A stretch of DNA of 64,000 bases, taken from assembly GCF_900142605.1 (NCBI RefSeq), contig NZ_FRBL01000001.1, positions 310,001 through 374,000 of the forward strand, written 5' to 3'. Positions within the stretch are counted from its first letter, which is position 1, and each line of letters begins with the position of its first letter. The notes under the pieces were generated by a model. It searched no databases. It had not been told where the DNA came from and saw only the letters and a list, made by a program, of their open reading frames with translations. The position numbers were made by a program, and so were the translations under genes. Source of the DNA: Chitinophaga jiangningensis. GTDB lineage: Bacteria; Bacteroidota; Bacteroidia; Chitinophagales; Chitinophagaceae. Below, piece by piece: positions 1-8,072 of this stretch.

Positions 1-1
1 A

Positions 2-793
2 TTCAATTTCCCGCTGCATTATCATGAGGAGTATGAATTAAACTTTATCATTAATGCAGCTGGTGCCAAGAGAATTGTGGGGGATCATGTGGAGGAGATC
101 GACGATATGGAGCTGGTATTGGTGGGCCCGAGTGTAGAGCATGTATGGATGGACCATCACTGTAAGTCCAAAAAAATCACGGAGGTAACGGTACAGTTTC
201 ATGCGCAGCTACTGGATGCGAAATTTTTGAGAAGGAATCAGCTAAGCTTCATTCGTTCTTTGTTTGAAAATGCCAGCAAGGGTATTTCTTTTTCCAGGGA
301 GACGATACAGTCGCTTAAACCACGGTTGCTCGCATTGCCTTACAAGACCGGTTTTGATTCGGTGCTGGAACTGTTATCGATCCTGCACGACCTAAGTATT
401 TCCCGTAACATGCGGGTATTGAGCAGTGCACCCGCCGAATCGCTGAATAATTATAACAGTCGCCGCATTGAAAAAGCGTTTGAATATATGCAGCAGCATT
501 TCGACAAGGACATTGGTTTGCACGAACTGGCCAAGCATGTAAATATGACGCCGGTGTCGCTGAGTCGCTTTATTAAAAAGCGTACGGGCAAAACCTTTAT
601 TGATAGTTTAAATGAGATCCGGATTGGGCATGCTTCGCGGATGCTGATAGACACTACGCATTCGGTTTCTGAAATCTGTTATCAGTGTGGGTTTATGAAT
701 CTCTCTAATTTCAACAGGATATTCAAGAAGAAAAAGGGGAATACGCCGTCGGAATTCCGTAAGAATTTTGCGGGTACGCGGACGTTTATATGA
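2..793 (+). CDS. AraC-family transcriptional regulator, 5' end outside window
   Basis: The reading frame is open from base 2, so the gene starts before the window; 263 residues are visible. The first part (HYHEEYELNFI, then VGDHVEEID and LVLVGPSVEHVW) has the histidine-rich pattern of a cupin-like sensor domain. The last 105 or so residues form the AraC/XylS double helix-turn-helix, with the first HTH in LHELAKHVNMTPVSLSRFIK and the second around ICYQCGFMNLSNFNRIFKK. Regulators of this kind usually bind a small ligand, often a sugar, and activate nearby catabolic genes; the target lies outside the window. The GTG at 77 could be mistaken for a start, but homologous-looking sequence continues upstream of it. 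A short GC-rich hairpin follows the stop. Confidence 0.9.
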   Translation, partial: FNFPLHYHEEYELNFIINAAGAKRIVGDHVEEIDDMELVLVGPSVEHVWMDHHCKSKKITEVTVQFHAQLLDAKFLRRNQLSFIRSLFENASKGISFSRETIQSLKPRLLALPYKTGFDSVLELLSILHDLSISRNMRVLSSAPAESLNNYNSRRIEKAFEYMQQHFDKDIGLHELAKHVNMTPVSLSRFIKKRTGKTFIDSLNEIRIGHASRMLIDTTHSVSEICYQCGFMNLSNFNRIFKKKKGNTPSEFRKNFAGTRTFI

Positions 794-796
794 TTT

Positions 797-809
797 GCGC
801 CTTCGGCGC
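797..809 (+). terminator. Short GC-rich hairpin after the AraC gene
   Basis: GCGCC, TTC loop, GGCGC begins four bases after the stop codon at 793; a T run follows about 20 bases later (823-828). It may end the AraC transcript. The GC stem is short and the T run is not adjacent, so this is a weak terminator call. Confidence 0.4.
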
Positions 810-832
810 CAGGAGAGCGATCTTTTTTGCAC

Positions 833-1028
833 GCAGCAAAGCAGGTAAGCAGCTAAGGATTATGTTTTGTTGGTAATATTGATAATAATCATTTACTCGC
901 CCGCCTTCAGCGGGCGAGTAAATGATTGAGGAGAGACCGAAGGTCTCTCCTCAATCATTTAAAAACTTATTGGAACAAAATGCAGGCCTTAGCTGCTTAG
1001 CTGCTTAGCTGCTTACCTGCTTTGCTGC
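833..1028. repeat. Nested inverted-repeat element with 8-bp tandem expansion in one arm
   Basis: The left arm (833-858) and the right arm (987-1028) are inverse complements over 26 bases. The right arm carries 16 extra bases (997-1012), which are two further copies of TTAGCTGC. Inside the arms lie two long perfect hairpins (annotated separately). No ORF is present. It could be a non-coding intergenic repeat of the REP or MITE type, or a structured RNA. No transposase is near. Confidence 0.75.
887..960. repeat. Two overlapping perfect hairpins with a shared arm
   Basis: Hairpin one pairs 887-904 with 910-927 (18 bp, loop CTTCA). Hairpin two pairs 920-938 with 942-960 (19 bp, loop GAA). Both use the bases 920-927 (AAATGATT), so the full stems exclude each other, as in an attenuator or conformational switch. 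The GC-rich cores and short CTTCA/GAA loops resemble the neighbouring hairpins at 797-809 and 1059-1073. Confidence 0.8.
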
Positions 1029-1058
1029 TTTGCGAGAAAAAAATACGCTGCAGATACC

Positions 1059-1179
1059 GGGACCGAAGGTCCCTCCGAAGCAGGTATAAAAAGCGAAAGG
1101 GCGAAAGAATTCGCCCCTTCTTCCTATTAACCGAATACACCTACTGAAAATATGGAACTGATGTGCATCAAGGCACATC
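1059..1179. repeat. Cluster of three small hairpins before cmk
   Basis: GGGACC-GAA-GGTCCC lies at 1059-1073 and shares its core (GACCGAAGGTC) with the hairpin at 920-960. GGGCGAA-AGAA-TTCGCCC lies at 1099-1116. GATGTGC and GCACATC pair at 1160-1166 and 1173-1179. None has a clear T run. From 1180 to 1426 I see nothing else recognisable. With the two entries before it, this covers the 633-base gap between the AraC gene and cmk. Confidence 0.5.
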
Positions 1180-1426
1180 ATTCCACATTAAGTTTGTTTC
1201 ATCAAACGGTAATGGATACGCTACAGTGAGATGAATATATAATGCGATACAAGTCAATAAATTAATTAAACTACACAACGACCAAAAACGCGCAGTGCTT
1301 TTCAGGATGGATAAGGTTTGGGGGTAGGAAATTCTTCAGGATCAGGAAAATTATCGGGATAACTACTTCTATTGGAAGTAATACCCGCAAATGTATAAAA
1401 GAGTTTTAATAATATAAAATAATATT

Positions 1427-2116
1427 TTATGAGGAATGCGCCATAATCGCGTCTTCCACCCACTGCATTACCAGTGCCAGCTGGTCTTCCATGGTTAAGT
1501 GACTGTTATCCAGGATAATAGCATCTTCTGCTTTACGGAGCGGACTTATTTCACGGTTGGCATCGATGTAATCGCGTAATTCGAGGTTTTGTTTTACCTC
1601 ATCGATGGTGATATTGGGATTTTTTGCGTACAGTTCTTTAAAGCGGCGTTGTACCCGGATGGTGATATCTGCGGTCATGAAGATCTTAAGTTCTGCATGA
1701 GGGAATACTACGGTACCGATATCGCGACCATCCATGACAATACCTTTGCGGACGCCCATTTTTACCTGCTGGGCTACGGCAAACTCACGTACTTCTTTAA
1801 CGGCGGCCACTTCACTTACCTTTTCCGCTACCAGCATTTCACGGATCAGGTGTTCCACATTCTCATCGTTGAGGAACATATCGGCGGTGCCGGTATGTGT
1901 GTTGGGAACAAATTCGAGGTGAATATTTTTCAGTGCTTCCACTACTGCCGGAGTGGAAGTCCAGTCAATACGATTTTGCAGAAAATAAAGTGTGATAGCA
2001 CGATACATAGCCCCGCTGTCGATATACACATAATCCAGTTTCCTGGCCAGTTGTTTAGCAACAGTGCTTTTGCCACAAGAAGAGTAGCCGTCTATCGTGA
2101 TGATTATTTTTCTCAA
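1427..2116 (-). CDS. cmk: Cytidylate kinase
   Basis: This 229-residue protein phosphorylates CMP and dCMP with ATP to give CDP and dCDP, in cytosolic pyrimidine nucleotide metabolism. The P-loop GYSSCGKST is at residues 10-18, followed by YIDSGAMYRA (NMP-binding region) and DGRDIGTVVFP, all typical of bacterial Cmk. The length fits the family. The ATG opens MRKIIITIDGYSS, which places the P-loop at the normal distance from the N-terminus. It stands alone on the minus strand, separated from the upstream surface-protein operon by a strong terminator. Confidence 0.97.
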   Translation of the reverse strand: MRKIIITIDGYSSCGKSTVAKQLARKLDYVYIDSGAMYRAITLYFLQNRIDWTSTPAVVEALKNIHLEFVPNTHTGTADMFLNDENVEHLIREMLVAEKVSEVAAVKEVREFAVAQQVKMGVRKGIVMDGRDIGTVVFPHAELKIFMTADITIRVQRRFKELYAKNPNITIDEVKQNLELRDYIDANREISPLRKAEDAIILDNSHLTMEDQLALVMQWVEDAIMAHSS

Positions 2117-2157
2117 AGTCGTTAGATTTTTTATTGCGGTAGCCCGGTGAGCGGGCC

Positions 2158-2189
2158 AAAAAAAGGGTCCTTTTTTTCAAAAGGACCCT
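2158..2189 (-). terminator. Rho-independent terminator of the surface-protein operon
   Basis: An 11-bp stem (2164-2174 with 2179-2189, AGGGTCCTTTT) is followed on the minus strand by seven T. It lies 37 bases after the stop of the T9SS-sorted protein gene. Confidence 0.9.
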
Positions 2190-2225
2190 ACAAAATTGGC
2201 GCAATTCTATGAGAAAAGCAAATAC

Positions 2226-3818
2226 TTATGGTAATACTACTACTTTGATAGTCTGCACTTTCTGCTCGGTTTGCTGGTTGTACAATACCAGGAAGTAAGT
2301 ACCGGCAGGCATGTGAGTAATCTGGATATCAGCATCTTTGCGGACTTTGTATTCGCGCAGGCTCTGACCCCATGTATCGTAGAGTTTCAGCAGCATGTCA
2401 CTGTTCAGGCCACGGATCTTCACATGGAAGTTTCCTCTGTTCGGGTTCGGATAAACCTGTATAGAGAATACCGGCGGCACCATTTTGATTTCCGAGTAGG
2501 TCACTGTACCATCTTTCGCGGTTGCTTTTATGCGGTAGTAAGTGTTGCCATCGTAATCATTAGGATCGTTGAACGTATAAGACAGCGGGTTGGCGCTGGT
2601 ACCGTTCACTGCTTTGGTAGGCACTACGCCGATGGTGGTGAATGCCTCATCTTTTTCGTAGCGGCGTTCCACTTCAAACTGCAGGTTGTTGACCTCCCGG
2701 GAGGTGGTCCAGTCGAGCTGCGCGAGCGTAGGGCTCACACGAGCTGCCTCAAACACAAGGAATACAGCCGGGGCGATTTTAACGTTCAGGATAGTTTTCG
2801 CAAAATAGGTAGTATTACCCAGGTCGGTAAACTCACGCATATGCATGGTGGCCGGTTGCAGCATGGTGGTGGTACTAATGTTACCTGCTGCAGGTTTGAA
2901 CGGTGTAACGGTGAGTTTATCCCAACCGGTAACACCGAAGCGGGTGATGAAGCTGCTATCCCGCGCGCCGATATAGGCGGGCATTTCGCTGGCATCCATA
3001 TGTTGGAGTATCACCGTGGCTTTACCACCAGAGTTATCTGTACGAACGATATTCCATGTTTTGTTGACGAAGCTGTCGCGGTAAGTACTGCCCCCTATTG
3101 CTACGGTATACACGCTGTCGAACACGCGGATACCAAAGTTATCTTTGGCGCCACCGTCGAGCAGTATTGCTGCGGGCGAATAGGCGTTATCGGCTGACCC
3201 AACCGGAAACACCACCCTGTTGGGGGTGCTGGTAATGGCACTGCGGTACAGGTATCCACCAGCGAAGGTATTGCCGGTAACGATGTAGCGGGAGTCGGTA
3301 TAACCGCTGATAACACCAGGTGTTTTTTCCCCTACCATCAGGTTCCATCCGTTGAGATATATTTTACCGCTGGTAAAATGCAATGTACCGCGGATCTTTA
3401 GGTCGCTGAGGTCATCGAGGATAATACCTTTTCCGTTGTTTACTTCCATGTTAGGGAAGCTGGTGCCTTGTTTGGCGGCGATGTTATAGTTCCCGAAAAT
3501 AGTTTGTTGTCCTACATCACCGAGGACAGGATTCAAGGAAGAAAAGAGAAAGTTTCCACCCACACCGGAAACTCCGTCGGCGCTTTCATCGGGCAGTTTG
3601 GCGTTGGTACCGTTGGTCCACCGCTTGCCGAGGATATAGAAAGTACTACCGGGATTAGAACCGAGAACACCATTGTTAATCACGCTGTTAAAGATGCCTA
3701 CCTGTGTGTTGTTGTACAGCCAGACTATCCCCCCTTCAGGGATGTATAGTCCGTCCTGTGCGGAGGAACGCAGGTGGAGGCATGATAATAAAAACAGTAT
3801 GAGTATAGATATTCTCAT
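2226..3818 (-). CDS. Secreted protein with type IX secretion C-terminal sorting domain
   Basis: The product has 530 residues. An N-terminal signal peptide (MRISILILFLLSCLHLRSSAQ) is followed by a long beta-rich region with strand and Gly/Asn-rich turns, a fibronectin-like stretch near residues 360-440, and a C-terminal T9SS type A sorting domain beginning at VYPNPNRGNF and ending with PAGTYFLVLYNQQTEQK. That domain directs export across the outer membrane and usually surface attachment. I chose the ATG at 3818; an in-frame TTG five codons upstream is unlikely because it would spoil the signal peptide. It is the last gene of a three-gene operon, 51 bases after the gene before it. The function of the body is unknown. 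Confidence 0.88.
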   Translation of the reverse strand: MRISILILFLLSCLHLRSSAQDGLYIPEGGIVWLYNNTQVGIFNSVINNGVLGSNPGSTFYILGKRWTNGTNAKLPDESADGVSGVGGNFLFSSLNPVLGDVGQQTIFGNYNIAAKQGTSFPNMEVNNGKGIILDDLSDLKIRGTLHFTSGKIYLNGWNLMVGEKTPGVISGYTDSRYIVTGNTFAGGYLYRSAITSTPNRVVFPVGSADNAYSPAAILLDGGAKDNFGIRVFDSVYTVAIGGSTYRDSFVNKTWNIVRTDNSGGKATVILQHMDASEMPAYIGARDSSFITRFGVTGWDKLTVTPFKPAAGNISTTTMLQPATMHMREFTDLGNTTYFAKTILNVKIAPAVFLVFEAARVSPTLAQLDWTTSREVNNLQFEVERRYEKDEAFTTIGVVPTKAVNGTSANPLSYTFNDPNDYDGNTYYRIKATAKDGTVTYSEIKMVPPVFSIQVYPNPNRGNFHVKIRGLNSDMLLKLYDTWGQSLREYKVRKDADIQITHMPAGTYFLVLYNQQTEQKVQTIKVVVLP

Positions 3819-3869
3819 GAAAAAATTGGTCAAAATAAAGATTGAATGGTTATGGTTTTTATATAATTA

Positions 3870-5594
3870 TTATTCAATGCTATTCATGAAATACCATCGT
3901 GTTCCATCAGAAACGACTGTACAAAATGCACCAACAGTTCTTGTGCTTCCACCATTGCCGTTGGAATTTCCATTTTGGATGGTTATAATTGTTTGTCCGT
4001 TTGTGGGTGAGGCATCGAAACGTTGACCACTTACTGTTCTGATTTGGAACGTACCTGTAACAGTCATTTTTATCCTATATTCTCTTCCGGCATTGCTGGC
4101 GACAGCGTCCGGAAGATTAACTATTACTCCGGTAGTACGTACAAATATGGTGTGCATTGTATCATTTACCGCAATAGTTCCCGCGTTAGTGAAGTTTCTG
4201 ATTCTCGTGGAAAAAGAACCATTTACGTGAAAAGTAGAATTAGGGCCGGATGTGTCAATACCAACACCAAAACCTCCCGACTTAATCATGATCCGATAGT
4301 CTTTCTCCCCTGACTCTACGAAATTGAGACCATTCCCTAATAAGTTCCAGTGAAATTTCATATTTCCGCCTGCATCCTGAAACGCCATTACATCGTTGCC
4401 ATTTGCTCGGATAATGAATGGGTGTGCATTATACGGGGTTGCACCGTTAAATAAGGTTATTACTGAATTTTCGTATGCCGCTCCCACTCCCTTAGTTCCT
4501 CTGAACAGCTCTTTGCCATTATATTTTACGACCATCGGTATATCGGTAGTAGTACCCAGGAAACTGGTTGCAGTAGCGTCGCTATTACCTGTCATATTCC
4601 ATCCGGTAGTATTGGGATTATTAGTTACAATTACATCACCGTTCGAATTTACTGACAATAACTTTCCGTTGGACGCAGTTGTAGCTGCCGTGCCCAGGCC
4701 GGTAAGGCGTAAGCCGGAAACACCGTTTACGATGGCGCCGCCGGTTGAAATTTCTACCACGTTATTAGGATCGGTTGTGGCGATCCCCACGCCGAGGCGG
4801 GGTGTATTTATTTTAGTTCCGGCAATTATATTTGCCGTGGTGGTTACGCTGTTTGCAGAAATGGCGCCACCAACGGATGCCGCTCCTCCGATGGAGGCAC
4901 TACCTGCGATGATGCCACTTCCGGTAATATTAAAAGAGGCAGTTTGCGGAGTAGCTGGGTTGGCAATAATAAATGAGCCGGAGGCAGGAGGTGTTGCTTT
5001 CCATTTGCCGGCAACCATTGTTAACACATCTCCATTTGCGGGAGTGGTGTTATCAATAGCAATACTGTTTAGGGAATTAGCATTCCACAATGGACTGGTA
5101 TTATTCGCATTAATACTCCAGGTGCGGTCAGCGGAGAGGTCCTGGGTAAAGGGTGCGGAGATAGTCAACACGCCATTGGCAAGGGTGTTGAACGTGAGGT
5201 TGCGGGCATTGGGTACGTAAAAGCCATCGTAGTCGCCGGCCTGTGGTACGATGTTACCGGTGCGGCCTTTGAAGGAGGTAGCCGGGAGATTGGCCAGGTC
5301 AATTACTTTTTGCCAGGAGTTATTTTTTTTGACATACAGGGAACGTTCGGCGGCATCTGTTACATATACGATCATGCCATCGGGGGCATTGGCTAATTTT
5401 CCGGAACCGGATAGTGCGCTGAGCGGGACTCTGTTGAGCAGGAGTCCATGTTGATCGCTGTTTAATTCCAGCAGTGCAGCAGGGTTAATCACTGTAGGGG
5501 CAACTCCCAATTTCAGTTGCTGGGCAGACAAGCTGCCACTGCATGCCAAGATCACACCAACGACGCACATTTTCAGCATTCTATTCAGCTTCAT
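3870..5594 (-). CDS. Secreted fibre-like repeat protein (paralogue 2)
   Basis: The product has 574 residues. A signal peptide (MKLNRMLKMCVVGVILACSG...SAQQ) precedes a head motif LKLGVAPTVINPAALLELNS with GLLLNR, shared with the upstream paralogue. The middle (about 190-340) is a low-complexity run rich in Gly, Ala, Ser, Ile and Val (for example GGAASVGGAISANSVTT), as in trimeric beta-fibres. A distal domain starts at STFHVNGSF and ends with GTRWYFMNSIE. This arrangement recalls phage tail-fibre and adhesin tips. The ATG at 5594 gives the signal peptide; in-frame codons upstream to 5648 do not look like coding sequence and overlap an intergenic hairpin. No T9SS domain is visible. Function is inferred as surface or extracellular, target unknown. 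Confidence 0.82.
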   Translation of the reverse strand: MKLNRMLKMCVVGVILACSGSLSAQQLKLGVAPTVINPAALLELNSDQHGLLLNRVPLSALSGSGKLANAPDGMIVYVTDAAERSLYVKKNNSWQKVIDLANLPATSFKGRTGNIVPQAGDYDGFYVPNARNLTFNTLANGVLTISAPFTQDLSADRTWSINANNTSPLWNANSLNSIAIDNTTPANGDVLTMVAGKWKATPPASGSFIIANPATPQTASFNITGSGIIAGSASIGGAASVGGAISANSVTTTANIIAGTKINTPRLGVGIATTDPNNVVEISTGGAIVNGVSGLRLTGLGTAATTASNGKLLSVNSNGDVIVTNNPNTTGWNMTGNSDATATSFLGTTTDIPMVVKYNGKELFRGTKGVGAAYENSVITLFNGATPYNAHPFIIRANGNDVMAFQDAGGNMKFHWNLLGNGLNFVESGEKDYRIMIKSGGFGVGIDTSGPNSTFHVNGSFSTRIRNFTNAGTIAVNDTMHTIFVRTTGVIVNLPDAVASNAGREYRIKMTVTGTFQIRTVSGQRFDASPTNGQTIITIQNGNSNGNGGSTRTVGAFCTVVSDGTRWYFMNSIE

Positions 5595-5628
5595 ACAACT
5601 TTCTTTTAAAATTGGAATAATGGGGTAA

Positions 5629-5653
5629 CGGTCATGCCTGTACGGCATGACCG
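5629..5653 (-). promoter_or_regulatory. Intercistronic hairpin
   Basis: A perfect 10-bp stem (CGGTCATGCC with its complement, loop 5639-5643) sits between the two fibre-like genes. No T run follows on the minus strand, so it is more likely an mRNA-stability or processing element than a terminator. Confidence 0.6.
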
Positions 5654-5671
5654 TCGGGTGTATCAGTAGGA

Positions 5672-7432
5672 TTAATTCTTGATGATATACCAGGTATCCA
5701 CACCATCAGACTGGAAGGTCATGGTAGTCCAAGGCACATTGAAATCGACTTGTGTACCACCGTCTTCAATTTTGTCAGTACCAGAGGTTTTCACGGCTAC
5801 AGCCAATTGATTGACTGTACCATCTGAGCTTACACCAGCTCTTTTAACCACATAAATGCGACCCTTCACCTGACTTGCAGCAGGCAGAATTACGTTCGCA
5901 TCACTACCTGGTTTTACTATGATAGTGTAATCATTAACGGTTGCAGTATAAGTACCGGTTACAGTAGTAATAGGTAGTGCAAATGAGCCGTTTACCTGTA
6001 AAGTGGAGGATGGATTCACTTGAAGCGTATCTCCAATGAGTACTCTTTTAGCTACTCTAATGTTATCAGAGAAGGCTTTATTACCAACGAAGCTCTGTGT
6101 TTGATTATTTACCAAACCAGCTACCACATCCTGACTAGCATAAGGAACTGCGATAGTAACTTTCTGGTCAGTACCAGTGGTAACATTCAGATCAGTACCG
6201 GTGTGGGCGGTTGCAAATGTGAACGGAGTAAACGCAGAAGCAGGCAATGTTTTCTTTTCCACAATGCTGTTTGCACCCAGTAACAGGATTTCGAAATCCG
6301 TTGCTGTGGTGTTGGTGTTGGTATTTACACCGCTCATGGTTACATCGTTAGCGAAGGTAGCAGCACCATTGAAGGTAGCAGTACCGGTAGCACCCACAGA
6401 CAGGTTGCCTGTCAATGCAGTTGCACCTGCAACATTAACATCCGCTTCGAAGTTGGCAGTTGATTTAGCTGTGAACAGGGTCTTAGCAATCAGCTCATCC
6501 AGGAAAGTTTTTGGACCATTGAATTCCTGTGCAACTGTAGATACACCACCCGGGTTATTTGCATCAGCAGCATGCAGAATTACATATTTTTTGCCAGCCG
6601 TAGCACTGTCGATCGATAAACCCTGATTGTTGGCAACATTGTTAAAGTTACCGGTCAGCAGGTCTTTTGCAGCAGCAGCGTTCTGGATACGTTGCCAGTC
6701 AGCATAGGTGAGCAAACCAGCGGCTGTATTATCAGTACCATCCTGGTTTCTTACAGTCAGCGTCAGTGTACCTGCAGGGCCACCTGTGAAGTAATAGCTT
6801 TTATTATCCGCAGTTTCAAGTTTGAAATCTGGTGTATTATCACCATTGATACTGAACTGTTTTACGAATGCACCGGTACCGAAGTCGCGATAGGACGCTA
6901 CGCCAGTAGTAGGGTTTACGAACACACCTCTGTTAGCGGTTAAATCTTCCAGCAAACCAGTGATGGTAATACCGTTAGATACAGTTACTTTACCATCGTC
7001 GATTACGATACCTGTTTTATTATTGGCTCTCAATACGAATGGTACATTGTTAGTGGAACCAATGAATGGAGACTGAGCGCTATTGAGGGCGTTACCCAAG
7101 ATATCCCAGGATTGTCCCCCACGGGCCAGTTTATGCCAGCCACCATGCTGACGAACATATAGACCTTCTGCGCCTGATTTGGTCAGATATATCATCATAC
7201 CTTCAAGATCACCGGCAGTATCATCTCCGCCAAATAACTGGTTGATCTGGGTAGTATCAGCCAAGCGGGGTAAAAGTAAACCCTGGCGGTCTGATTCAAG
7301 TTCGAGGATCGCTGACTTCTTGATTTTGGTAGGATTAGCACCAATTTTCAACTGTGCGTTTGCCTGAGATGCCAGCAAGGCGAGGCCTCCGAACAGTATA
7401 CCGCGAGCAGCGATTTGTAGAGTTTTAGTCAT
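5672..7432 (-). CDS. Secreted fibre-like repeat protein (paralogue 1)
   Basis: The product has 586 residues and is the first gene of the operon. A signal peptide (MTKTLQIAARGILFGGLALLASQANA) is followed by LKIGANPTKIKKSAILELES and GLLLPRL, the same head as the downstream protein. A central region from about 150 to 450 has recurring short beta-type motifs (NLSVGATGTATFNGAATFAN). The end (LQVNGSFALP onward, finishing TWYIIKN) is related to the tail of the other paralogue. Such proteins occur in Bacteroidota near surface or gliding genes, but no specific function is established here. There is no T9SS sorting domain, so export beyond the periplasm is uncertain. A candidate promoter lies about 220 bases upstream. 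Confidence 0.82.
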   Translation of the reverse strand: MTKTLQIAARGILFGGLALLASQANAQLKIGANPTKIKKSAILELESDRQGLLLPRLADTTQINQLFGGDDTAGDLEGMMIYLTKSGAEGLYVRQHGGWHKLARGGQSWDILGNALNSAQSPFIGSTNNVPFVLRANNKTGIVIDDGKVTVSNGITITGLLEDLTANRGVFVNPTTGVASYRDFGTGAFVKQFSINGDNTPDFKLETADNKSYYFTGGPAGTLTLTVRNQDGTDNTAAGLLTYADWQRIQNAAAAKDLLTGNFNNVANNQGLSIDSATAGKKYVILHAADANNPGGVSTVAQEFNGPKTFLDELIAKTLFTAKSTANFEADVNVAGATALTGNLSVGATGTATFNGAATFANDVTMSGVNTNTNTTATDFEILLLGANSIVEKKTLPASAFTPFTFATAHTGTDLNVTTGTDQKVTIAVPYASQDVVAGLVNNQTQSFVGNKAFSDNIRVAKRVLIGDTLQVNPSSTLQVNGSFALPITTVTGTYTATVNDYTIIVKPGSDANVILPAASQVKGRIYVVKRAGVSSDGTVNQLAVAVKTSGTDKIEDGGTQVDFNVPWTTMTFQSDGVDTWYIIKN

Positions 7433-8021
7433 AGATATACGGATAAAAATTAATTAGTATAAAGGGAATTAGTTGTCAAGTTTCCTTAGGTAGTGCGGCG
7501 CTAATCTCCTCATCGTCTATGGCACTGGGTCAATACTGCTACAACGCATCGTACTACGCTCTTTTTTTCAGGTGCTCTAATAAAGTATGGTATCTTTTTT
7601 AAATAAATAAGTTCTTTAAGACAATACGGACTAAAGTCTATAATCTTATATAATGCAAAAATATACTATCTGTAAGCTACGAAAATGGCATGATAATACC
7701 ATTTAAGTTTAGGAAGAATACAACCAAAACCACGGTTACTAAAACGAACTGCCAAACTAACAACTATCCCGCCAACCACTTGCTGGTATTACATCTCACA
7801 AAAAAAATATTTTATATTTTATATAAAATACACATGTTTTATTTACATAATATTATATTTTGTCATAACATCTTTATGTTATACATTTTTTCCATAATAT
7901 TAGAATTATATGGAAGAGATCGGATATTTATTGGGCTGAAGGGCTGATTTCAGGGTTACTTTTCCTTTATTATTTTTAGGAAGATGTCATCTTCCCTTGG
8001 TAGTAAGGTACAATAGTATAC
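7433..8021 (-). other. Long AT-rich intergenic region with a candidate promoter and leader
   Basis: No convincing gene lies here. On the minus strand TATTTTTG (7663 down to 7656) fits the Bacteroidota -7 element TAnnTTTG. If used, the fibre operon would have a leader of roughly 215 bases, which includes a distinctly more GC-rich stretch around 7485-7560. From about 7680 to 7980 the sequence is very AT-rich and holds only a chance ORF. GGAAGATG-T-CATCTTCC at 7979-7995 is a small palindrome. Confidence 0.4.
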
Positions 8022-8053
8022 AAAAAAGCCGCCTGCGGTTGCAGGCGGCTTTT
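8022..8053 (-). terminator. Rho-independent terminator of clpC
   Basis: A 13-bp stem (8024-8036 with 8041-8053, core GCCGCCTGC, loop GGTT) is followed on the minus strand by a T run. It lies 19 bases past the clpC stop. Confidence 0.92.
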
Positions 8054-8072
8054 GTATATTCAGTAGTGTGAA

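Noticed and set aside
2271..3197. Long plus-strand open frame inside the T9SS-sorted protein gene
   Set aside because: It is antisense to a gene with clear signal peptide and sorting domain; its own product is rich in Gly, His and Val without motifs.
4396..5220. Plus-strand open frame of 274 codons within the fibre-like gene
   Set aside because: It is antisense to the low-complexity Ala/Gly/Val region, which gives long opposite frames by composition.
7690..7947. Small plus-strand ORF in the AT-rich gap before clpC
   Set aside because: Its composition (runs of Phe, Ile, Tyr, Asn) follows the AT bias and no promoter or partner is seen.
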